64,000 nucleotides of DNA from Microglena sp. YARC (Eukaryota > Chlorophyta > Chlorophyceae > Chlamydomonadales > Chlamydomonadaceae). Numbering within the stretch: the first letter of the stretch is position 1; every line of letters starts with the position of its first letter. The stretch covers positions 3,677,936 to 3,741,935 of the forward strand of contig CM039462.1 of assembly GCA_022414725.1 (NCBI GenBank). The letters are read 5' to 3'. The position numbers and the translations under genes are program-made. Positions 27,592-37,050 of the stretch are shown one piece after another. The notes under the pieces were generated by a model, which saw nothing but the letters and a program-made list of their open reading frames with translations, was not told the DNA's origin and did no database searches.

Positions 27592-29482
27592 GGAGGCTTG
27601 CTTTCATGTTGGCCAGATGCTGGTCAACATCTATGGCCTCATCATCCTTGCTACACCTAGGGTCACTATGGGCACTATCTGGCAGGACTTCTACATATCC
27701 TGCTTCTCTATGGGAGTCTGACCAGTACAGGCAGTTTGGGGAAGGCTCACCATTGGAAGTCTGCTGGTACTGGACAGTGGCAGGGGTTGAACGGGATGGT
27801 GGATGAGCTAGGCCAGGAGGACCTGTCAGCTGGGTAAGAGTGTCCAGGGGTGGCTTATGGGCCAAGTTGGTATCTGCTGAGGGTCATTCTCTGGAGTTGT
27901 GTCCAAATCCATCACAGTTCCAGCAAGTCATAGTCATACTGGACTTGCTTCCATTGTGGATGCTTCTCTTATCTATCCTCCTGGTACGGGATCTGGTAGA
28001 GGCAGGTGCAGGACTTGTGGAGGCAGGGACAGCAGGATCAGCAGATGTGGAGGGAGGTGAGGAGACAGGAACTGGTGGAGAGGGGGGAGGAGGAGGAGCA
28101 CCTGGAGGTGGTGGTGGGGGAGGAGAAGGTGGATGTGACGGTGAAGGAGGATGGGGAAGAGATGTCAGTTCAATGAGGCGGTCTGTAGAGTCCTTGAACC
28201 GTTGAGTCCACTTAGCTCTTCCTGCCGGGCATAAATGATGTACCATGATGTGAGGGTTCAGGTACCACGGGTCAACTGGTCTGTCGTGGTCTGGGTGATC
28301 AACAGGCTTGGGGTAGAAGACAACTGTGGAGTAGACTACCCCATTGTTATTGCAGACCAAGACAGACTGGAGTGGAGGGGCAGGATTATTTTCCTGTCTT
28401 GCGTCCTGGTCCTGATCCTCTCGGGAAGGTAGGCATAGGGTAGCCTGGGAGTCATCCAAAGAAAAGATAAGGTCATCATCTTGTCTCATCATAGCTGGTA
28501 TGCTGATGAGATGCATAGGGATGCCAGTGTGGGGAATGATAAGAGGTATAGGATCACTATCAATGGGGCACACATGGACATTCTTGAGGGTTAGTATCAG
28601 GCCATTGTGTGCTTGGATGACAGCTGTGCCTGTAGAAGAGCACATTCGTGGATGAGGATGTCTAGGAAAGAACAGTGGGACTGGAGGATAGAGAGGTATA
28701 ATTCTGATGAGGGCATGCTTGTTGTATGTGAGGTGTTGAATGGAATCGGAGCTGAGTACCCAGTCATGTGCCATGGGCTGAGAAGGATAGTAACACAGAA
28801 TGGTAGTGCCACATGGATGCTCAGGGATGGTTGGATCAGGAGTAGCATCATCATGATCCTCTCTACTGTGGGCATTCTGCAGAGTGGGGGGATTTCCTAT
28901 CTCCGAGACAGTGAGAAGGACAGGTGCAGGCTCAGAAGTAGTGCCTTGGTCTTCATGGTCCCCACTACTATGGGCATTCTGCAGAGTGGGGGGATTTCCT
29001 ATCTCTGAGACAGTGTGCAGGACAGGTTGGACAGCAGGACAGGACAGAGCACTGGAGATCTTACTTGAAATCAGGCCCTCCCGCTCTTTGAGCATGTCCT
29101 CTTTCCACTCGGGGTACCATCCAGGCTTATGGGCATCTGGATGGACATGGGGCACTGGGGGCACAGATGCTGGGCCTTCAGGTTGATCAGATGATCCAGC
29201 AGGGTCATCTTCTCCAATCCAGAATTCCTGGCCCGCTGAAGATGGTGCACCAGTCGCGGTCGGCTGGTGAACAGGAGGGGGCCTGGAGGGGCCTGGAGCA
29301 GATTGTGGTTGCTGCTTGTATCGACCTTCTGCGATGTCCTTGAAAAAGGCAGGATCCTTCTCCAAGATCTTCTGCGCACTTGCGCGGAGACCCGCCTTGA
29401 GTTTGGCGTCATCCAAGGGGCAGAGAACTAGGGGATCATAGGGGTCTTGAGGCATCTTGGGTGGAGGAGGAGGAGCATCCAT
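27539..29482 (-). CDS. E4 gag/protease-like polyprotein with internal TGA
   Basis: One frame interrupted by a single TGA at 27884-27886. In the minus direction it has a Pro-rich start (MDAPPPPPKMPQDPYDPL), a charged segment, and a 34-codon direct repeat (TVSEIGNPPTLQNAHS twice). Then comes a copia-protease-like fold (HDWVLSSDSIQHLTYNK...LTLKNVHV...MHLISI) in which the catalytic D-S-G is replaced by S-S-D. A long proline tract follows, and then a zinc knuckle CWNCDGFGHNSRE whose fourth Cys codon is the TGA. Normal copia order puts the knuckle before the protease, so the order here is reversed. Confidence 0.72.
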
Positions 29483-29510
29483 GAATGGCGGGGGTGGTGG
29501 CGCATTCCGG

Positions 29511-29957
29511 TCAGAGGGGGACCTGGATGTTCGGCGAAGGGGGAGAGCTGCATGTATGGCGGTGGATGGAGTGGCGAGAGAAGTTTAGAGATCTGATGGT
29601 GGTGGAAGGTGGAGTTTGGATAGGAGGATGTAACATGAAACCTGATCCATACTCAGTTCTCAGGTAGCGCAAAGCAGATGCTGCATTGTTCGTGCGGTCG
29701 CGCAGAACAGCAGCAAGAGATGGGTGGACTGAGTCACAAATGTGGTTCATAGCAATAAAGTTGCTGATAGCAGTGATAGCAGTGAGATAGTGCATGCCAT
29801 CCTTTGGTTCTGAGAACGGAATGAAATCGCTGTCACCATGAAGCACGGAATGCCTGCAGAAACTGTCCAGCATGGGTCTGGTCATGTCCTTGTACCAGGT
29901 AGTGAAGGTTTCAAGTGTTCCCTTACCGTCGAACTTGGGGTATTGCCGCGCGTCCAT
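29511..29957 (-). CDS. E4 gag N-terminal exon
   Basis: Starts MDARQYPKFDGKGTLETF, with a gag-like core (FSEPKDGMHYLTAITAIS, VLRDRTNNAASALRYLRTEY). The real coding part probably ends at 29642. A 94-nt stretch, 29641-29548, has GT...CATGCAG ends, and its removal joins this frame in phase to the ORF starting near 29482. The 148-codon reading through to 29511 would then be an unspliced product. Confidence 0.65.
   Translation of the reverse strand: MDARQYPKFDGKGTLETFTTWYKDMTRPMLDSFCRHSVLHGDSDFIPFSEPKDGMHYLTAITAISNFIAMNHICDSVHPSLAAVLRDRTNNAASALRYLRTEYGSGFMLHPPIQTPPSTTIRSLNFSRHSIHRHTCSSPPSPNIQVPL
29548..29641 (-). other. Candidate intron within E4 gag
   Basis: 94 nt, GGATCAG|GTTTCA...CCATACATGCAG|CTCTCC, pyrimidine-rich before the AG. 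Splicing changes TCA-G plus CT to a Ser-Ala junction and brings MDAPPPPPKMPQ into the gag frame. Confidence 0.45.
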
Positions 29958-30453
29958 GGCGAAGGGCAGGGGAAAGGCAAAGGCGCAAGAAGACTGGGAA
30001 GGCGGGATTAGGGAGTAGGGAATCTGAGTACGATAAAGAAACTCGAGATCTGGGAATCGTTATGTGGGAGAGGAGGAGTGGGTACGAGGAGGGTTTGGGT
30101 AATGAGGGGTTTGGTGGAATCTATGAGGGGGTGGCTGGAGAGTTTGATAGGTCAGGCAGAGGTGGAGAGACGGCGGAGAGTGCGTAAGCAACGGGGTGGT
30201 GGTGGTGGGCGCAGTGGAGGTAGAGATTGTTGTCAGGGGGGGGGGGGGGGGGGAGCGGAGCGGAATCGGAGCGGAGCGGAATCACCGGAATACGCGGCTG
30301 ATCTTCGCACAAGAGTTGTGTCCCAGTGGGGAGATTCTTGTCGGGTGGAGGTTTCTTCTCTCCTTTCAATTGAAGCGTCGGGACAACAATCAAAATGTCC
30401 TCCAGCTCGGGATACGCCGAGCAAGGACAGTCTAACGCGAGGGGACCGTAACC
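29958..30453 (-). other. E4 leader and primer site
   Basis: 496 bp between the 5' LTR and gag. It starts with the primer-site candidate GGTTACGGTCCCCTCG (30438-30453, minus strand) and contains a G19 run on the plus strand (about 30236-30254) beside GGAGCGGA repeats. Confidence 0.6.
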
Positions 30454-30699
30454 TGTAGTATTCCGGAGCGTGTGCAAAGCACAGAGACGAAGGGAAGACG
30501 GTATGGATAAGGTCTTTACAATTAGATAAACATTGGATCAATGCGCTAGGAGAAAGTACTGGGATGCAACGGTACCTCATGGTACCGGCATCAGTGTCCG
30601 TGCCATAGCTGGCAGCGGCACGGCAGTACAGTGCAGCAGGGAGGAGTCCTGTGCACTCTAAGTCACTCTAGGTGAGCCGGTGAAACCCGGTGAATAACA
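30454..30699 (-). repeat. E4 5' LTR
   Basis: 246 bp, the partner of 26016-26261, followed by CCGGA. Confidence 0.92.
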
Positions 30700-30704
30700 C
30701 CGGA

Positions 30705-31034
30705 TGATATCCTGCTTGAGAACTCGGTTGTCCGGGACACACAAGTAATCTCGTCCGTGCTTGGATTTCTTGAACCAAAACCCGTCGCGTGAGAACTTGT
30801 CCCGCAGACGTTTGTGACCCGCAGCGAAAAGTGGGTCAGACGCGTAACCCTCCAAGTCATTTTTTTTTTTAAGATTCTATCCATGATGGATTTGATTGGC
30901 TGAGGTGAACCCGTAATTGGCTTTTTCGAACGAACACGAGGCTTGCACTCCGTGACTGACAGCGAGTATACCATGAGGTGGAGCGAAAGATCGTGGTCGC
31001 CTGGTGTAGACAAGTTAGGATTACGGCTGATCTG
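30705..31034 (-). pseudogene. E3 pol fragment between RNase H and integrase
   Basis: Frames read STPGDHDLSLHLMVY, KPITGSPQPIKSIMDRIL and, after a shift, EGYASDPLFAAGHKRLRDKF and DGFWFKKSKHGRDYLCVP. This is the gypsy connection region leading to the H2C2 domain across E4. A short A-rich insertion (T12 on the plus strand near 30860) breaks IMDRIL-EGYASDP. Homology to the copy at 43505-43830 ends at about 31034. Confidence 0.75.
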
Positions 31035-32098
31035 ATACCTAAGGTCAAGATGAGGAGATAAAATGCACTGACACGTTTACAATGACCCTGCTTTCTTCTT
31101 TCACAGTTGCCTGTCGCTTTTTTCTGGTGCCCGACTGGACTCCATTAAACTACATCGACTTATCGTAGGATATCGTGCTCTTGTGTGATATCGTGGTCGA
31201 GTGATCCAACAAGTGATGGTTCTATAGGTTTGGCAAGTTATTAGACGTGTATATCGGAGGCCAGGGGGTTGATTTCTCGTCAGGCGTACGTCGCAGGCCT
31301 TGGGTTTCTATTTAATGGGGCTGGACCTCTTTTGGGGGGTGCCCATCTGTCGATCCCAACATTCGAACTTCCGATGTAACTTTCTCGCTGCTCATTTTCC
31401 TTCTTAGCATTCGCGTAGCATATTCGCATTCTCCTGCGTCTGCGCTATCGAATGATACCACCTGCTCTCTGTTCCATACAGTTTCGGTCAACCCCCCCCG
31501 GAACTGCAACCAAACAGGAGCTCATGCTTTCGCAGAGGCAATACTGCTATCTAAGTCGCCGTCTACAACATCTGACGCGACTCGCAGCAACTTCTGTGGT
31601 CGTAGGGTGGTAGACGGTTACTTTTGTAGCAAGCTGCACCTCTGGGCAGTCGGAAGCATGCATTTCCGGACAGACAATGCGCCTCTCCCTGGACTTCTCA
31701 ACAGGGGGGATTGCGAAGCGCACATCTCTGGCGCATTCTTGATGGTCGCTGCCAGGAGCCGAAGCTCCATGCGATCGAGAAACCTACTAACGAACCCTTT
31801 TCCCCCCCATGCAGGTACTCAGGACAGCTACATGCTCTTATCTATCGGGACCTGCCCACACCCTGCCCGCAGAACCCGCCAAGTCTGGAACTGCGCGGTT
31901 GCCCTTCGACCGTACGGCCCTGTTTGAAAAAACGCGTCCTCGCGAGATGCTGTCATATGATCAGACCCTGTAGAGTTACACATTTTCGCCTACTTTACTG
32001 CTTGCTTTCTCTCTTCCGCTGGCACAACCTTAAATCAGAGCCCTTCTTACCTCTCTTAGTTTCTCAACCTATCCCCTCAGATCCGAACCTCTCCCGCC
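31035..32098. other. Low-copy sequence, possible host exons
   Basis: No retroelement homology is seen. On the plus strand TTTTCCCCCCCATGCAG precedes an open stretch from 31815 that ends at TAG 31965-31967 and reads TARLPFDRTALFEKTRPREM near its end. It could be a last exon, but no upstream exon is supported. 31980-32098 is pyrimidine-rich with little coding character and could be a promoter or leader for the candidate gene at 32099. Confidence 0.3.
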
Positions 32099-32764
32099 AT
32101 GAAAAACTACGGATCGGCTTTGATGCATGCCATCAGTGGGGACAACGCAACAGGTAATCCCGCTCACTTTGAAATCGATTACCCCGCTTTTTCCAACACC
32201 GAATCTCCATGTCAATCAGCTTCTCGGCTCCTCACCCACTCGTGCCCCTGCACCACCCACACGCACGATCATACCGATCTAGGCCCCATTGAACGACTCT
32301 GCAAAGTTCCCCCATTGCCAACACCATTGCCATCTCTTTAGCCAGCAAAACCACCCATGCTGGATTCTAAGAGCCTCTTTGAGGATATATCTCTTTAGCC
32401 AGCAAAACCACCCATGCTGGATTCTAAAGAGCCTCTTTGAGATACATCTCTTTAGCCAGCAAAACACCCACCTGGGATTCTAAGAGCCTCTTTGAGGATA
32501 CATCTCTTTAGCCAGCAAAACCACCCATGCTGGATTCTAAGAGCCTCTTGAGGATACATCTCTTTAGCCAGCAAAACCACCCACACTGGATTCTAAGAGC
32601 CTCTTTGAGGATACATCTCTTTAGCCAGCTAAATAACTATACTTTTAATTCCACAGGCAGCCGCCCCTGCCCCAGCAGCTGGACCCAGCCAGCCCAAGAA
32701 ACAGTCAGCTCCCACCAACCAGTGGAAGGAGGTGACCAAGAAGACTGTCTGGAAGAAGCCATAG
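32099..32764 (+). CDS. Candidate small two-exon gene
   Basis: Exon 1 is 32099-32153 (CCCGCCATGAA start context, MKNYGSALMHAISGDNAT). Exon 2 is 32661-32764 and ends TAG. The donor is CAACAG|GTAATC and the acceptor CCACAGGCAG. The joined frame gives 52 residues with an Ala/Pro linker and a basic end (NQWKEVTKKTVWKKP). The 507-bp intron contains a 57-bp minisatellite. I recognise no family. The pyrimidine-rich leader and codon usage favour a real gene, but two short exons can arise by chance, and exon 2 might belong to the LINE that follows. Confidence 0.35.
32332..32630. repeat. 57-bp minisatellite, five copies and a partial sixth
   Basis: Each unit starts ATCTCTTTAGCCAGCAAAAC and continues CACCCATGCTGGATTC, AGAGCCTCTTTGAGG. 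Units are 54-57 bp. Confidence 0.85.
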
Positions 32765-35700
32765 GGATTTTATGTGCACCTATTATGATCCCCTGCTTCT
32801 TAGTCATAGACTTCTATAGCACTCTCCTGATTGTCCCTCTCCTTATGGCTACTTGTTGGATCATAGGGTGTACCAAGCTATTGACATTAGTACAGAGTAC
32901 ACCACTATTGATAAGTCAATCGTGAACAGCTTCCTTCTTCTGAAACTCTCTGCAAAGCAGAATTCTAGCTGTGAACCTAATAGGAAATCCCTGTACTCAG
33001 GACATTAGAACCTTGACTCATCCTACCTGGGATACAGCTCCTAGGGGAGGTAGACTACTTCCAAACTTCGTTCCACTCCTGTAAAACAGCTCTAGCTATT
33101 GGGAACCCCAAATAGACTGTCACTGTCAAGTTCATTCTATTAACGCTACCTCGGATACAAGGCCCTGGACTACAAAGAGGTCCTACAGTTCTCCATAAAC
33201 CTCAACACACACGTCACTAACTACACTCAACATGAGTGGGGATCTAGAACGTTGCTATTTCAACAAACTAACCGGTAACTACACAATCCCTTTAGTCAAC
33301 TATTACCTGACTAACAAGAAATCTCACTTAGGCTCTCACTGGCCACAGGAACTCACAAACATATACTCCATCCCATCCTCCCCCTACAACACCAACAACT
33401 GAAGACACATCTGAGAACTATTCTGCAGGAGTTATGCCTGGCAGCACTAAACAGCAAATTTTATCTCGGCTTCCTCCCAGCTGCACAAGGTTTATCCTCC
33501 ACTACAACTGTTGATATGGACATGCTACAACCATTAAGCAAATTAATGGTAAGTGGTGGGACATGAACTCTGAACACAACGGCCCTAGTCTTCTCCACTC
33601 ACAAGATTGGATACAACTCCAAGGGCACATCTACACTCTTACCAAAACATCACCCTCCTTCCTTCCACACCCTTTTCAACCAGAAATTAACCACACACCA
33701 GGGCCACCTACTAGGGAGACTGTTGACATGATCTCTCCCCTACTAGTAAACACCACACCACTCACAACCGTCCTGACTCTCACCACATAACTTCCCCATG
33801 GCCTGCAGAACTCACAGATCACAACTTACCAGATCAGGATAACTCCTCAGATCTAACTTTCTCTGATCTCCTAGACTTCACCCTATCAGATCAAGAAGAT
33901 CCATAGACTCCCCTCTTTAAATCAAAAAGACCCCACAGAAACTATTTACTTAGTCTCTGACGATGAGGAACCTCCCAGATCAAAACAAAAAACATCTCCT
34001 CCAAAGAAAAATAATTTAACTACCAAGCGCTTACACCCTGCACACAGCCAGATGCACAACAAACCTCTCTTCCTATACCTAGCAAAGTTGTCCTTCCTGA
34101 CTTCACTAAGTTTCGCCAATGCAGAATTTTTGGGGCGACCTCCTACAAAGAAACCTGCTCCTTCCAGACTCACCACCAAAACTCTTCCAACGAAAAGAAT
34201 TAAAATTACTCATACTACTTCATATCCTGTTCAACAACAGCAAACTGCACTCTATCTCACTAAACATTTATCACCTCCAACTGCAGAGGCATTTCTCATC
34301 CTGGGAAACACTCTATGACCATATTCGAACTAATGAGCCAGACATTGCTATTCTCACGAAACAAAACTCACCTCCAACAATAGGCATAATTAATATGATC
34401 AAACAAGACCTCTCTGACTACCACTTTCATCACAGCAGCAAACCATTAAGCAAGCTACAATGCAGACAACATTGTTACCCGCTCAGCTGGAGTCATCACA
34501 CTTTATCAAAAGACTCTTACTGCACACCTAATTAAACATGAATCCCTATTGACATAGCTGGTTCATTCACTTCATTCAAACTATTAACAACATCACTCAC
34601 ATCCTAGGTGTCTACATGCCCTGCAATGATCCTGCCAAAAGAGCCCGCATCTAATGAACACATCCACTACATCATATCCAGAAACCCTCTCACCAACTAT
34701 ATATTGGTGGGGAGACTGGAATCGCAGCTTACTCTACCTTAATGAATAGAAGCAACAACAGTCCATCACCTGGAGGACCAGCTCACTACCCAGCATCTTA
34801 ATAAATATTCAATTCACATCCAACATCTCCACAGTCCCCATACTTATTCAGACAACACCTCCTACAGCAGCAGCAGGATAGGATGACATCAATTCTCATC
34901 AACCCTCCACCTGCAACCATGGTGACAGAAAACCACACTACAAATGGGAGACACACTTGACCACATGGTTGACCCTGGAACAACCATATTCCTCCTCTCT
35001 CTTTCCACCTCCCACCTGGACACACCACCTCTCACAGCTACAATCGCCACAACTGCAACTCCTCTCAAGCAACAGGACATGGCAAAGCCAAAGAGCAATC
35101 TCAAATAAATTTCTCCATCAATTATCAACACAGCCCACATCAACATAATAAAGCCTGGACTATAGCACAAACTTTTAACTGGGAGAAGATAGGAAACATC
35201 TGCACACATCCATATTATTAGACAAGAACTCAACAGCCACCATTGCCAGAAAATCTTAACAGCATGGCAAGATCATCTCATGATCATTTTTACACCAAGC
35301 TCTTTCCAATCATGACTGACATCTGGCCCCATTAAGTCTAGCCACACCAGGCATGTTTTGGCCCAGACAAACTGCTAAGAAACTTACAGACGTCTTAACT
35401 ACCATATTAACCACATTAAAGCATCTTCGAAGCTCCACCCACCTTGACAAAACAATACATGGAGCTACAGAAGCACACCTCATACGGCAGGTACATACTC
35501 ACCTACCACTAAAATCAAAATACAACAACACCTACAAAACCTACTCCTCCTGACTACTGCCTCTCTCTAACTGTTGATATTCAACAAGTATTACAGAACT
35601 AACGTCACATGCAGGCTGCACTCAAAGAGGAGAGAGCAACTGCCTCCATCAAGAAATTCAGACGCCGCCTCAGCACACAGGCACGACAAACTCACAGGTA

Positions 35701-36175
35701 ATATTTTTCCTCCCTGACGACTACACACCACACCCACTGCCCTACTGGATGCATCCATCGAACACACTTAGCACCAGTACCCAGGGTCTCCTGGAAGTTT
35801 TGACCAAACACGGGGGTAAACTTATTGTCACCTCCCACACCACCATCTTAGATGATTTATACCGACATGCCACTCCCCTCCATGGGAAACACACCAACAA
35901 ATACCACCTTGAAACTCCAGCCAACTCCATACAAACACTGCATCCCTTACTACACTATCTCTCTCCTTCACCCACTATGATGACTGCACCAGGAAACTCT
36001 CCACTAACAAAGCACAGGCCCAGACGGCACACCTAATGAACTACTTATGTGCTCCCACAGGAAATGCACCTCACCATACACAACTCAATATGCAGCTAGT
36101 ATGGATCCTGGGAGAAACACAGAACTGCTGGAAAATTCCCACACAGTCATGCTCTACAAAAATCAGATCCTTGCT

Positions 36176-37050
36176 TACCCCAAAAATTACAGGCCAATAG
36201 GCCTCAACAATGCTGTAGCCAAACTCTGGACCCTCTCTTGTTACCAACACTATTACTACTACTCTGAAACCAATCACATTCTCAGTGCCTTGCCAGAGGG
36301 TTTCAGAAAAGACAAAAGTACCTATAGACAACTCTTGACCCTACTCCACAACATTGAGGATGCATGCCCTCTTCCACCAGGACCTTTATGCTGCCTACTT
36401 TGAACTTTAGCTCTGCTTCAACATGATTGAATCACCAAAAAAACTCTCTGCATTATGCACAAGCTTGGGTTATAACCCATGATACTATAGATACATTAAA
36501 GGAATTTACACAAATTCTACTACACATATCCTCCTTAACAATACATCTGGCTCCCCTATCTTCCCATCACTAGGGGCACTATCCGCAGGGGACACTCTCT
36601 CCCCCTTACTCTTCATTATTTTTCTAGAACCCACACAGATGGCTCCGTTCTGGAGGACGAGGATACAGCAGCATCCTACCCTCCACAACAGCAGATTGAA
36701 AACACACTAGCAGCTTGGGGTATGCTGATGACACTGCCGTCCTAACCGGCAGCTCAGAGGACCTTCGATCCAATGTGGTAAAGTTCAAACTTTTAGTATC
36801 TGGTCGGCATTCCTCTTAACGCCACTAAATGTGTGGTTAGTGGCATACTCCACAAATCACAACCCCTCACAACCTACTCACAACAACACTCTCAAACAAA
36901 GGCTAGAAAAAATTCCTTTAGGTAATTCCTATGCTACCTACCAACCGCCAGACAAGCATATAAATACATCTGGGGTTCACATCTCACTCACCTTAAATTG
37001 GAAAACTCAACTTCACTCTACTATTGAAACCATCCACACAAAGGCTTGAG
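36176..37050 (+). pseudogene. LINE reverse transcriptase core
   Basis: Contains NYRPIGLNNAVAKL, ALPEGFRKDKST, an FNMI segment, GYNP, YIKGIYTNSTTHILLNNTSG, GALSAGDTLSPLLF, GYADDTAVLTGSSEDL and LTLNWKTQLHS. These are RT motifs in the right order, spread over three frames. The catalytic YADD is retained. Confidence 0.75.

Larger units (their letters stand above)
26016..30699 (-). mobile_element. Non-autonomous copia-like LTR element E4
   Basis: 4,684 bp, minus strand, with 246-bp LTRs (26016-26261 and 30454-30699, four visible differences) and duplication CCGGA (26011-26015 and 30700-30704). It encodes a gag, a protease-like domain without catalytic Asp, and a CCHC knuckle, but I find no integrase, RT or RNase H motifs in the 4.2 kb of internal sequence. 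Mobilisation by another copia element is inferred. An old LTR of the same family is at 40385-40631, and a partial second copy at 42283-43504. Confidence 0.88.
17280..31034 (-). mobile_element. Ty3/gypsy chromovirus E3, interrupted by E2 and E4
   Basis: The parts of one minus-strand element are the 3' LTR 17280-17651, the polypurine tract 17652-17665 (GGAGGGGGGGAG on the minus strand), the 3' non-coding part 17666-17684 plus 24530-24657, pol 24658-26010, and pol upstream 30705-31034. E2 sits in the 3' part and E4 inside pol, each with a clean 5-bp duplication, so removing them restores continuity. Homology stops at about 31034, and no 5' LTR is present. A second, poorer copy of the pol region is at 43505-44494. 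Confidence 0.88.
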
